Source of the DNA: Streptomyces sp. Y2F8-2 | GTDB lineage: Bacteria; Actinomycetota; Actinomycetes; Streptomycetales; Streptomycetaceae | DNA: 64,000 nt | Direction: 5' to 3' | NCBI RefSeq assembly: GCF_014905555.1 | Contig: NZ_BNGS01000014.1 | Coordinates: forward strand, 1 to 64,000 | Shown here: piece after piece, positions 33,569 to 41,994 of the stretch | How the letters are laid out: each line of letters opens with the position of its first letter | Position numbering within the stretch: the stretch's first letter is position 1 | Translations under genes and position numbers: made by a program | The notes under the pieces: model-generated | Database searches by the model: none | Told to the model about the DNA's origin: nothing | Seen by the model: only the letters and a program-made list of their open reading frames with translations

Positions 33569-34966
33569 ATGACCGATACGAACGTGGCATGGGCGGCACT
33601 CGGCGGGGATCCCGCGCTGCTGCCGAGGATCTCGACCGTCGTACGGGAGGGCGCGCTGCCCTCGCGGCTTCCCGTACGGGAGGTGGCGCGGGCCTGCGTC
33701 GGGGTGTGCGCGCTGGCCGCCGCCGAGTGGGGCGCCCGGCGGGCCGGGCTGCCGGCCGTGCCCGAGGTGCGGGTCGACGACGGAGCCGTGGCCACCGCCT
33801 TCCACAGCGAGCGGCATCTGCTGGTCGACGGCCGTGAACCGGTCAACTTCGCGCCGCTCTCGCGGTTCTGGCGCACGGCGGACGGCTGGGTGCGCACGCA
33901 CGCCAACTATCCGCACCACCGCAAGCGGCTGCTGGGCACCCTGGGGCTGGCCGCGGACGCGTCCGCGGAGACCGTGGCCGCCGTACTCGCCGAGCGGTCC
34001 TCCGTCGAGGTGGAGGAGAGTGTGTACGCGGCCGGGGGGCTCGCGGTCGCGCTGCGCACGCCCGGGGAGTGGGCGGCGCACGAACAGGGGCGGGCGATCG
34101 CCGCACACCCGCTGGTGGGCCGTGAACGTCTCGACGAGGCGCCCGTACGCCCGGTCGTGCCGCTCGACGGCGAGCCGCTGCTGCCCGCCGCGGGCCTCCG
34201 CGTCCTGGACCTCACCCGGGTCATCGCGGGCCCGGTGGCCACCCGGACCCTGGCGCTGCTCGGCGCGGACGTCCTGCGGATCGACGCTCCGCACCTGCCG
34301 GAACTGCTCGACCAGCACGCCGACATGGACATCGGCAAGCGGTCCGCGGTGCTCGACCTGCGGGCGGCCGGGGACCGGCGGACCTTCGAGGAACTGCTGG
34401 CGGAGGCGGACGTGGTCGTCACGGGCTACCGGCCCGGCGCGCTCGACCGGTTGGGGCTCTCCGCCGAGCAACTGGCCGAGCGCCGGCCCGGCCTGGTCGT
34501 GGCGCAGTTGTCGGCGTGGGGCGCGTACGGGCCGTGGGGCGAACGGCGGGGCTTCGACAGCCTGGTCCAGGTCGCAACCGGTATAGCGGCGACCGAGGGT
34601 TCGGCCGAGCGGCCGGGCGCGCTGCCCGCGCAGGCCCTCGATCACGGCACGGGGTATCTGCTGGCCGGGGCGGTCCTGAGGTCCCTGACCGAGCAGACCG
34701 AGGAGGGCGGGACCCGGGCCGTACGACTGGCGCTGGCTCGCACGGCGGCCTGGCTGACGGACGGCACCGCCCGGGACACGGGGTCGGCGCAGGCGGCGTA
34801 CGACGGCCCGGCCTCCTGGCTCGCGGAGAGCGACAGCGCGCTGGGCCGGCTGCGCTACGCCCTGCCACCGGTCCGTTTCGCGGGCGGCCCGGTCGACTGG
34901 GCGCGCCCGCCCGGGCGGTGGGGAGAGGATCCCGCGCGGTGGGACGAGGCGCCGCTCGGGGGCTGA
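33569..34966 (+). CDS. CaiB/BaiF (type III) CoA-transferase family protein
   Basis: A 465-residue protein of the formyl-CoA transferase family. The C-terminal half carries the conserved pattern LRVLDLTRVIAGPVATRTLALLGADVLRI (about 211-239), DIGKRSAVLDLR, ADVVVTGYRPGALDRLGLS and QLSAWGAYGPWGERRGFDSLVQVATG. The N-terminal 200 residues are a diverged domain, so the substrate cannot be named. ATG at 33569 lies six bases after CATAGT, so the message may be leaderless. A 40-bp imperfect tandem repeat covers the gene's 3' end. Confidence 0.9.
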   Translation: MTDTNVAWAALGGDPALLPRISTVVREGALPSRLPVREVARACVGVCALAAAEWGARRAGLPAVPEVRVDDGAVATAFHSERHLLVDGREPVNFAPLSRFWRTADGWVRTHANYPHHRKRLLGTLGLAADASAETVAAVLAERSSVEVEESVYAAGGLAVALRTPGEWAAHEQGRAIAAHPLVGRERLDEAPVRPVVPLDGEPLLPAAGLRVLDLTRVIAGPVATRTLALLGADVLRIDAPHLPELLDQHADMDIGKRSAVLDLRAAGDRRTFEELLAEADVVVTGYRPGALDRLGLSAEQLAERRPGLVVAQLSAWGAYGPWGERRGFDSLVQVATGIAATEGSAERPGALPAQALDHGTGYLLAGAVLRSLTEQTEEGGTRAVRLALARTAAWLTDGTARDTGSAQAAYDGPASWLAESDSALGRLRYALPPVRFAGGPVDWARPPGRWGEDPARWDEAPLGG

Positions 34967-35015
34967 GGCATCGGGCGGTGGGGCAGGGCACGCCCTCGGG
35001 GACCGAGGCATCGGG
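34937..35015. repeat. Imperfect 40-bp tandem repeat at the CoA-transferase 3' end
   Basis: Two adjacent units of about 40 bases each end in GAGGCATCGGG (34966-34976 and 35005-35015) and begin with CGGTGGG; the first unit encodes the last residues of the CoA-transferase, the second is beyond its stop. The copies have diverged by scattered substitutions, so the duplication is not recent. Confidence 0.6.
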
Positions 35016-35106
35016 TGGCCGGAATCGTGTCCCTGGGCGGAATGCCGGTCCCTCACTTGAATGACGTCCGTTGCCCGGTTCTGTGGCGACTGGCGAAGAT
35101 CGTGAC

Positions 35107-36174
35107 GTGAGCTCGACACGACCAGGCGCCGAATCCGACGGGACGGACGCCGACACGGCGTCCAGGCCCGTCGCGGTCGCCGCCCCGGTCGCGGTCGCCG
35201 CCCCCGTCGTCCGTCCCCCGGTTCGCCGGGCCGTCGCCGTGCTCGCCCTCGTGACGGCCGCCGCCCTGATACCGCTGCTCGGCCCCTCGGCCGCGCTGCA
35301 CGGCACGGGTGAGGCGGCCGCACCCGGCGTAGGCGGTATCGGACTGCTGCGTACGGCGCTGTTCGCGGCCCTGTGCGTATCCGGCGGCGAGCTCCTCGTC
35401 ACCCGTCTGGCCCGCCGGGTGCCGGGCGCGCCCCTGGCCGAGTCGCCGCGCAGCTGGGCGCCGTGCGCGGCGGGCGCGGGTTTCGTCGCGGCGCTGGGGC
35501 TCGCCTCGGTCGTCGCCACCGGCAATCTGGTCCCCGACCGGCTGGCCCAGATCGACGTCGGCGGGCTGTACCGCACCCGGGACGGCGCACTGGCCCTGCT
35601 GGAGGTCGACGCGTTCCTCGTGGCCGGGCTGTGCGCCCTGTCGCGCCGGCCGTCCCTCCAGGTGTTCCCGCTGGCCGCGGTGGCCGTCGCCGAGGCACTG
35701 CGCGCCCACCCCACCACGGAGCACTCCCCGCTGACCGGCACGGGTCTGACGCTCGTTCACCTCACCTGCGCGGCACTGTGGGCGGGCGGTCTGCTGCACA
35801 CGCTGCGGCTGCTGCGGCGCTGGCGTACGTCTCCCGGGGCCGGCACCGCGCTGCTCGGGCTCTACGCGCGCGTGGCGGCCGTCCTCCTGGCGGCGATCAC
35901 CGCGACAGGGGTGTGGAGTTCGCTGCGCCGTATGCCGCCGGACACGATCCTCGACCAGCTCACCACGACCGCCTACGGCCGGACCCTGCTCGCCAAGGCG
36001 CTGCTCGTGGCCGTCGTCGCCGTGCTCGCCCTGGTCGCCCGGCTGCGGCTGCGGCGCGCCGCCGACCCGCTCGGTGCCTGCGCCCCCGCCCGCGCGGAGG
36101 TGGTGGCGCTGGGCCTGGTCGTCGCGGTGTCGGGCCTGCTGACGGCGCTGCCGGTGCCGATCCGCTGGTCATGA
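35107..36174 (+). CDS. CopD-domain (copper resistance D) membrane protein
   Basis: A 355-residue integral membrane protein with eight to nine helices and a CopD-like C-terminal half: TLVHLTCAALWAGGLLHTLRLLRR, LYARVAAVLLAAITATGVWSSLRRM, and TTAYGRTLLAKALLVAVVAVLALVARLRLRR are typical. CopD proteins move copper across the membrane. GTG at 35107 is chosen because upstream residues look unlike coding sequence, but an in-frame GTG at 35071 is possible and the ribosome site is weak. No copC lies beside it. Confidence 0.85.
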   Translation: MSSTRPGAESDGTDADTASRPVAVAAPVAVAAPVVRPPVRRAVAVLALVTAAALIPLLGPSAALHGTGEAAAPGVGGIGLLRTALFAALCVSGGELLVTRLARRVPGAPLAESPRSWAPCAAGAGFVAALGLASVVATGNLVPDRLAQIDVGGLYRTRDGALALLEVDAFLVAGLCALSRRPSLQVFPLAAVAVAEALRAHPTTEHSPLTGTGLTLVHLTCAALWAGGLLHTLRLLRRWRTSPGAGTALLGLYARVAAVLLAAITATGVWSSLRRMPPDTILDQLTTTAYGRTLLAKALLVAVVAVLALVARLRLRRAADPLGACAPARAEVVALGLVVAVSGLLTALPVPIRWS

Positions 36175-36213
36175 CCGGACGGCCGCGGCGAGCGTGCCCA
36201 GAACCACCCGCGG

Positions 36214-36921
36214 TCACACACCCGCCGCCCCCAGCAACGCCCCCGCCGCATAGGTGACCCCCATAGCCAGCGCCCCGCCCACCACGTTCCGCCCCACGGC
36301 TCGGCCCGGTTTCGCCGCGCCGAGGCGGGCGCTGGACCAGCCGGTGACGACGAGGGCCGCCAGGACGGACGCCACCGTGATCGGGAGGCGGACGCCGGCC
36401 GGTGGGAGCACGATCGCCAGCAGGGGGAGCAGTGCCCCCACCGTGAACGCGAGGAAGCTCGCCCACGCCGCGTGCCAGGGGTTCGTCAGCTCGTCGGGGT
36501 CGATGCCGAGTTCCACGCGCGCGTGGGCGCGCAGGGCGTCGCGTGCCGTCAACTGCACCGCGGCCTCGCGGGCCACCTCCGGGGACAGGCCGCGCTGCTC
36601 CAGTATCTCCGCCAGTTCGGCGAGCTCGGCCTCCGGTTGCTCCTTCAGTTCCCGCCTCTCCATGGCCAGCGCCGCCTGTTCCGAGTCCCGTTGGGTCGAC
36701 ACGGACACGTACTCGCCCGCCGCCATCGACATGGAGCCGGCCAGCAGCCCGGCGAGGCCGGCCGTCAACAGCGTGCCGCGGTCCGTCGTCGCCCCGGCGA
36801 CGCCGACCACCAGGCCCGCCGTGGACACGATGCCGTCGTTGGCGCCGAGCACCGCCGCGCGCAGCCAGTTCAGCCGCGCGCCGAGGGCGCCGCCGTGTGC
36901 CTCGTCGTGCGTGGGTTCCAT
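36214..36921 (-). CDS. VIT1/CCC1-family metal transporter
   Basis: A 235-residue membrane protein of the vacuolar iron/manganese transporter family: RLNWLRAAVLGANDGIVSTAGLVVGVAGA, GLLAGSMSMAAGEYVSVSTQRDSE, a central acidic helical pair binding metal (ERRELKEQPEAELAELAEILEQRGLS), and three C-terminal helices. Bacterial members move Fe2+ or Mn2+. ATG at 36921, or GTG at 36924, six bases after CATCCT in a leaderless arrangement. Convergent with the CopD gene, 39 bases apart, without a clear hairpin. Confidence 0.93.
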   Translation of the reverse strand: MEPTHDEAHGGALGARLNWLRAAVLGANDGIVSTAGLVVGVAGATTDRGTLLTAGLAGLLAGSMSMAAGEYVSVSTQRDSEQAALAMERRELKEQPEAELAELAEILEQRGLSPEVAREAAVQLTARDALRAHARVELGIDPDELTNPWHAAWASFLAFTVGALLPLLAIVLPPAGVRLPITVASVLAALVVTGWSSARLGAAKPGRAVGRNVVGGALAMGVTYAAGALLGAAGV

Positions 36922-37116
36922 CACACGGGGAGGATGGCACCTCATGAGGTGGACGGCACCCGGGCGCGCCCGCCACCAGCTCCTCTGACGGGTTCTCAGC
37001 TTCGGTGCCGTCAACTGCTGCCGGTACGCCCGAGGGTTGTGCGCCCGGCGCAGGAGGACCGCGTGCAGTGGGTGGGGGCGTGGGGCTGTCAGTCGCGGCC
37101 CGTATCCTCAGTGACC

Positions 37117-38094
37117 ATGCTCGAAGACCGTACGACCGCAGCGTCCCCGGCCGCCTGGCCGGCCGCGTATCCGGAGGGGTACGCGGTCGTCGACGTGGAG
37201 ACCACCGGCCTGGCCCGGGACGACCGGATCATCTCGGCCGCCGTCTACCGGCTGGACGCGCGCGGTGAGGTCGAGGACCACTGGTACACGATGGTCAATC
37301 CGGAGCGCGACCCGGGCCCGGTGTGGATCCACGGTCTGACGAGCGAGGCCCTCGAAGGGGCGCCCCTGTTCCAGGACATCGCCGAGGAGTTCGCGGCCCG
37401 GCTCGACGGCCGCGTGCTCGTCGCGCACAACGCGGTCTTCGACTGGCAGATGATCGCCCGGGAGTACGCGCGCGCGGAACGCGAGGCGCCGGTCCGTCAG
37501 CGGCTGTGCACCATCGCGCTGTCGAAGGAACTGCGCCTGCCGCTGGCCAACCACAAGCTGGAGACGCTGGCCGCGCACTTCGGGGTGGTCCAGCAGCGGG
37601 CGCACCACGCGCTGGACGACGCTCGGGTGCTGGCCGAGGCGTTCCGGCCGAGTCTGCACGCCGCCGCCCGGAACGGCGTACGGCTGCCGCTGCTGGAATG
37701 CCGCCCGCTGACGGAGTGGTCCGCCGCCCCCACGGTGCCCCGCCAGTCCTCCGGGGGCTACCGCCCGAGCAGTTGGCGCCCCTCCCGCAGGCGCCCCTCC
37801 TGCCCCTACCCCAACCCGGGGCGGTACGAGGAAGGCAAGCGACTCAAGCAGGGCATGCGGGTGGCGTTCTCCGGGGACACCTCGGTCGACCGGGAACTGC
37901 TGGAGGACCGTGCCGTCGAGGCGGGGCTGCACGTGGCGACGAGCCTGTCCCGGCTCACCAGCCTGCTCGTCACCAACGACCCGGACTCGGGCACGTCCAA
38001 GACGGTGAAGGCGCGGCAGTACGGGACACCGGTGATCGACGAGGCCGCGTTCGGGCAACTGCTGCGGGACGTGGAACCCGCGTCGCCGGAGTGA
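37117..38094 (+). CDS. DEDDh 3'-5' exonuclease with C-terminal BRCT domain
   Basis: A 325-residue DNA polymerase III epsilon-like exonuclease. Exo I D26-x-E28 (VVDVETTGL), Exo II D109 (HNAVFDWQMI), Exo III H163-x-A-x-x-D168 (AHHALDDARVLAE). An Arg/Pro/Ser-rich linker (about 205-245) joins a BRCT domain (about 250-320: GMRVAFSGDTSVDRELLEDRAVEAGLHV...SLLVTNDPDSGTSKTVKARQYG). Likely proofreading or DNA-repair nuclease recruited through BRCT; it is not the replicative epsilon by context. TATCCT at 37103-37108 sits eight bases before the ATG, suggesting a leaderless message. Confidence 0.93.
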   Translation: MLEDRTTAASPAAWPAAYPEGYAVVDVETTGLARDDRIISAAVYRLDARGEVEDHWYTMVNPERDPGPVWIHGLTSEALEGAPLFQDIAEEFAARLDGRVLVAHNAVFDWQMIAREYARAEREAPVRQRLCTIALSKELRLPLANHKLETLAAHFGVVQQRAHHALDDARVLAEAFRPSLHAAARNGVRLPLLECRPLTEWSAAPTVPRQSSGGYRPSSWRPSRRRPSCPYPNPGRYEEGKRLKQGMRVAFSGDTSVDRELLEDRAVEAGLHVATSLSRLTSLLVTNDPDSGTSKTVKARQYGTPVIDEAAFGQLLRDVEPASPE

Positions 38095-38195
38095 CCCGTG
38101 CCGTCGGCGGAGTGACCCGTACGGACGGGTGATTGCCACGCGACTCGCCCGGCGCCCGCTCGCCCGCGCAGCGGCGACGGCTCACGCTGTGGCGC

Positions 38196-38429
38196 ATGGC
38201 ACGTTGCGAGGTCTGCGGAAACGACTACGGCATGACGTTCGAGGTGCACGCGCAGGGCGCGGTGCACGTCTTCGACTGTTTCGCCTGCGCCATCCACCGT
38301 ATGGCGCCCATCTGCGAACACTGTCGCGTCCAGATCATCGGCCAGGGCGTCGACGTCGACGGCCACTGGTACTGCGGCGCGCACTGCGCCCGCGCGGAGG
38401 GGCGGGTGGGGATCGTCGACCGGGTCTGA
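38196..38429 (+). CDS. Eight-cysteine zinc-ribbon micro-protein
   Basis: A 77-residue protein with four CxxC-like pairs: C4/C7, C28/C31, C40/C43 and C60/C64, enough for two zinc sites in a LIM-like or double-ribbon fold, plus several histidines. The N-terminus MARCEVCGNDYGMTFEV starts within three residues of the first cysteine. I recognise it as a conserved Streptomyces hypothetical but no function. ATG at 38196 is seven bases after CACGCT, possibly leaderless. It lies between the exonuclease and SURF1 genes. Confidence 0.8.
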   Translation: MARCEVCGNDYGMTFEVHAQGAVHVFDCFACAIHRMAPICEHCRVQIIGQGVDVDGHWYCGAHCARAEGRVGIVDRV

Positions 38430-38476
38430 GGCACCCCCGTGCGGGCGCGGCACGGTCCGAGATGTACCGTCGTGGG

Positions 38477-39301
38477 GTGTACCGCTTCCTGTTGTCCCGG
38501 CAGTGGGTGATCCTCACCCTCGTGGCTCTCCTGCTCATCCCCACGATGATCAGGCTGGGTTTCTGGCAGCTGCACCGTCACGACCACAGGCAGGCGCTGA
38601 ACAAGCTGATCAACGAATCGCTGGCGGCTCCGCCCGTGCCCGCCGAGTCGCTCACCTCGGTGGGCGGGACCGTCCGGCACGAGGACCTCTACCGCCGGGT
38701 GACCGCCAAGGGCCACTTCGACACGGCGCACGAACTGGTGGTGCGCCGTCGTACGAACGCCAATGGTGACGTCGGCTACCACGTGGTGACTCCTTTCGTG
38801 CTGAACGACGGCAGGACGCTCCTCGTCAACCGGGGCTGGATCGACTCCCCCGCCTCGCAGACCGCCTTCCCGGACATCCCGGCACCCGCCCGGGGCGAGA
38901 TCACGGTCACCGGCCGGTTGATGCAGGACGAGACGACGGCCGCGAGCGGCATCAAGAACCTCAAGGGGTTGCCCGACCGCCAGATCATGCTGATCAACAG
39001 CGAGCAGGTCGGCGCTCTGCTGCGCGACGCGGGCGACACCTCCGCCAAGGAGATGCTCGGCGGCTACGTCGAACTGGTCTCCCCCGCCCCGAAGGGCGGC
39101 AGCCCCGAGCTGATCCCGTCGCCCAAGGAGGACAGCAGCTGGATCGGGCTCGGCGACATCAACCTGCCGTACGCGGTCCAGTGGTGGCTGTTCGCGGCGG
39201 GTGTCCCCCTCGGCTGGGTGATCCTGGTCCGCCGAGAGGCCCGGGAGCGGGCGAAGGCGGCGCAGGAGACGAGCGAGGAGCCGGCACCGGCCACGGTCTG
39301 A
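38477..39301 (+). CDS. SURF1-family cytochrome oxidase biogenesis protein
   Basis: A 274-residue protein with two membrane helices (about 12-30 and 230-250) enclosing an extracytoplasmic domain, the SURF1 layout. Motifs: LGFWQLHRHDHR after helix 1, LVVRRRTNANGDVGYHVVTPFVLNDGRTLLVNRGWI, and NLPYAVQWWLFAAGVPLGWVILVRREA. SURF1 assists haem a insertion into cytochrome aa3 oxidase. The GTG at 38477 is preferred over ATG at 38462: TACCGT (38465-38470) lies six bases upstream as a leaderless -10, and homologues begin at YRFLL. Confidence 0.92.
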   Translation: MYRFLLSRQWVILTLVALLLIPTMIRLGFWQLHRHDHRQALNKLINESLAAPPVPAESLTSVGGTVRHEDLYRRVTAKGHFDTAHELVVRRRTNANGDVGYHVVTPFVLNDGRTLLVNRGWIDSPASQTAFPDIPAPARGEITVTGRLMQDETTAASGIKNLKGLPDRQIMLINSEQVGALLRDAGDTSAKEMLGGYVELVSPAPKGGSPELIPSPKEDSSWIGLGDINLPYAVQWWLFAAGVPLGWVILVRREARERAKAAQETSEEPAPATV

Positions 39302-39365
39302 CCGCGGCCGGGTCCGCTCGGGTCCGCAGGCGGTCGGCCAGGCGGTCCCGCCGGTGGAGAACGTG

Positions 39366-39410
39366 CGGGGCGGGCGCGCGGCGTCAGGGCGGGACGGCGC
39401 GCCCGCCCCG
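39366..39410. terminator. Terminator between SURF1 and ybdD
   Basis: 14-bp stem CGGGGCGGGCGCGC (39366-39379) with GCGCGCCCGCCCCG (39397-39410), 17-base loop, between convergent genes. Confidence 0.75.
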
Positions 39411-39427
39411 CGGTCCGTCGGCCGGTG

Positions 39428-39616
39428 TCAGCAGCAGCGGCCCTGCGGGTGGGTCTCCCGGTGCAGTGTGCGCAGCACCTCGTACTCGCGGCGGGTGGGC
39501 ACCGGAGCGAGGGGGTGGTGGCGGCGGTGCCGCTCGCAGTAGCGGTCGTACTCCGCCTCCCCGGTCAGCTCGCGCAGGTACCAGCGCACGGCTCCCGCCC
39601 ACTGCCGGGCGTTCAT
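39428..39616 (-). CDS. YbdD/YjiX-family small protein
   Basis: A 62-residue YbdD/YjiX protein, the standard small partner of CstA/BtsT pyruvate transporters: RWYLRELTGEAEYDRYCERHRRHHPLAPVPTRREYEVLR, ending in GRCC. ATG at 39616 overlaps the cstA stop (ATGA), so the two are translationally coupled. In E. coli these small proteins are needed for pyruvate transport. Confidence 0.92.
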   Translation of the reverse strand: MNARQWAGAVRWYLRELTGEAEYDRYCERHRRHHPLAPVPTRREYEVLRTLHRETHPQGRCC

Positions 39617-41766
39617 GACCGGGCTCCCACCAGTGCGTCGGCGGCCTGCTCGGGCACGTCGAGGCGGGACTCCACGTACGGCGCCTCGGTGGTCGGCAGT
39701 GCCCCGGGAGAGCGGACGGCCCGCACGCACACCACCGCGGCGTTGACGATCACGACCGCGACCAGCAGCAGGAACAGCGCGATCAGCACCCCGTCGACCG
39801 TCGAGTTGGTGACCACGGTGTGCATGTCGTGGGCGTTCTTGGCGGGCGGCAGGACCTGGCCGGCGTCGAGGGCGTCGGCGTACTTGGTCCGCTGGGCGAA
39901 GAACCCGACGCGCGGGTCACCGGAGAAGATCTTCTGCCAGCTCGCGGTGAAGGTGACGGCGACCACCCAGGCCAGCGGGATCCCGGTGACCCAGGCCCAG
40001 CGCAGCCGCCCGGACTTGATCAGGACCGTGGTGCAGACGGCGAGGGCGATGGCGGCGAGCAGCTGGTTCGCGATGCCGAAGAGCGGGAAGAGCTGGTTGA
40101 TCCCGCCCAGCGGGTCGGTGGCGCCGGTGTGGAGGAAGTAGCCCCAGGCGGCCACGACGAGACCGCTGCACAGCCAGCTGCCCGGCTTCCAGGTGATCCG
40201 GCCGACGGGCTTCCACACATTGCCGAGCATGTCCTGGAGCATGAAGCGCCCCACGCGGGTACCGGCGTCGACCGTCGTCAGGATGAACAACGCCTCGAAC
40301 ATGATCGCGAAGTGGTACCAGAAGGCCTTCATCGCGGTACCGCCCAGGACCCCGGAGAAGATCTCCGACATGCCGACGGCGAGGGTCGGCGCCCCGCCCG
40401 AGCGGGCGATCAGCGTCTGCTCCTCGACGGCCTTGGCGGCCTGGGTCAGCTGGTCGGGGCTGATGGTGAAGCCCAGGCCCGCCACGGCGTGGGAGGCCGA
40501 CTCGGCGGTCGCGCCGAGGAGGCCCGCGGGCGCGTTCATCGCGTAGTACAGGCCCGGCTCCAGCGTCGCGGCGGCGATCAGGGCCATGATCGCGACGAAC
40601 GACTCCATCAGCATGGCGCCGTAGCCGATCATGCGGACCTGGGACTCCTTCCGGATCAGCTTCGGGGTGGTCCCGGAAGCGACCAGCGCATGGAAACCGG
40701 ACAGCGCGCCGCAGGCGATGGTGATGAACAGGAACGGGAACAGGGAGCCGGCGAAGACCGGGCCCGCGCCGGAGCTCGCGAACCTGCTGACCGCGTCCGC
40801 GTGCAGCACCGGCGCGGCGACCACGACGCCGACCGCGAGCAGCGCGATGGTGCCGATCTTCATGAAGGTGGACAGGTAGTCGCGCGGCGCGAGCAGCATC
40901 CACACCGGCAGTACCGAGGCGACGAAGCCGTAGCCGATCAGGCAGAAGACCAGGGTCGTCGGGCTCAGGGTGAAGGCACCGGCGAGAGAGGAGTTCTGGA
41001 CCCAGCTGCCGCCGGCGATCGCCAGGAGCAGCAGCACGACGCCGACGAGGCTGGTCTCCACGACCCGGCCGGGGCGGATGCGGTGCAGCCAGAAGCCCAT
41101 GAACAGGGCGATGGGGACGGTCATGGCGACGGAGAAGGTGCCCCACGGGGAGTGGGCGAGCGCGTTGACCACGACCAGGGCCAGCACACCCAACAGAATG
41201 ATCATGATGGCGAAGACCGCGATCAGGGCTGCGGCCCCGCCCGCCCGGCCGATCTCGTCACGGGCCATCTGCCCGAGCGACTTTCCGTCCCGCCGCATGG
41301 ACAGGAACAGCACGACCATGTCCTGCACCGCCCCGGCGAAGATCACCCCGGCCACGATCCACAGGGTTCCGGGCAGGTATCCCATCTGTGCCGCGAGCAC
41401 CGGCCCGACCAGCGGCCCGGCGCCGGCGATGGCGGCGAAGTGGTGGCCGAGCAGCACCCGGCGGTCCGTCGGGTGGAAGTCGACGCCGTCCTCCAACCGT
41501 TCGGCGGGGGTGGCCCGGCGGTCGTCCGGTCGCAGTACGCGGCGGGCGATGAAGCGGGCGTAGAAGCGGTAGGCGATGGCGTACGAGCCGAGCGCGGCCA
41601 CCACCAGCCAGACCGCCGAGATCTTCTCCCCGCGGGCCAGCGCGATGACGCCCCAGGCGACAGCACCGAGCAGTGAGACGGCGGTCCAGACGAGAACCAC
41701 CCGGGGGGATACACGTGATTTTTCGGGCGCCTGGAGTCCGGATTCGGCCAGGGGTGATGCGGGCAT
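39613..41766 (-). CDS. cstA: CstA-family carbon starvation/pyruvate transporter
   Basis: A 717-residue transporter with about sixteen helices. CstA signatures: GHHFAAIAGAGPLVGPVLAAQMGYLPGTLWI, GFHALVASGTTPKLIRKESQVRMIGYGAMLMESFVAIMAL, and TTVDAGTRVGRFMLQDMLG. Family members import pyruvate and peptides on carbon starvation. Length matches E. coli CstA. ATG at 41766 after GGTGAGGAG. Divergent from a second (damaged) monocarboxylate symporter gene, with 228 bases between them and no further gene there. Confidence 0.95.
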   Translation of the reverse strand: MPASPLAESGLQAPEKSRVSPRVVLVWTAVSLLGAVAWGVIALARGEKISAVWLVVAALGSYAIAYRFYARFIARRVLRPDDRRATPAERLEDGVDFHPTDRRVLLGHHFAAIAGAGPLVGPVLAAQMGYLPGTLWIVAGVIFAGAVQDMVVLFLSMRRDGKSLGQMARDEIGRAGGAAALIAVFAIMIILLGVLALVVVNALAHSPWGTFSVAMTVPIALFMGFWLHRIRPGRVVETSLVGVVLLLLAIAGGSWVQNSSLAGAFTLSPTTLVFCLIGYGFVASVLPVWMLLAPRDYLSTFMKIGTIALLAVGVVVAAPVLHADAVSRFASSGAGPVFAGSLFPFLFITIACGALSGFHALVASGTTPKLIRKESQVRMIGYGAMLMESFVAIMALIAAATLEPGLYYAMNAPAGLLGATAESASHAVAGLGFTISPDQLTQAAKAVEEQTLIARSGGAPTLAVGMSEIFSGVLGGTAMKAFWYHFAIMFEALFILTTVDAGTRVGRFMLQDMLGNVWKPVGRITWKPGSWLCSGLVVAAWGYFLHTGATDPLGGINQLFPLFGIANQLLAAIALAVCTTVLIKSGRLRWAWVTGIPLAWVVAVTFTASWQKIFSGDPRVGFFAQRTKYADALDAGQVLPPAKNAHDMHTVVTNSTVDGVLIALFLLLVAVVIVNAAVVCVRAVRSPGALPTTEAPYVESRLDVPEQAADALVGARS

Positions 41767-41994
41767 GGCGGCTCCTCACCTCAAGGGTGGTGTGAGAATT
41801 CGTGACACTCGTGACAGGACGTGCGCGGTACGCGCGGCTCTCCCGCTCGCTGTCGGTTCGTGCAAGAGTTGCCCACCCGCCGGAAACGGTTGACAGCGAA
41901 TGTCCGGAAGATTTCCTCTCGGTTCCCTGTCCTCCGAACCGGCCGTCCGCGCAACTCTCCTGCGAGGGCACAGGCACACCAAGGACGGTGACCC

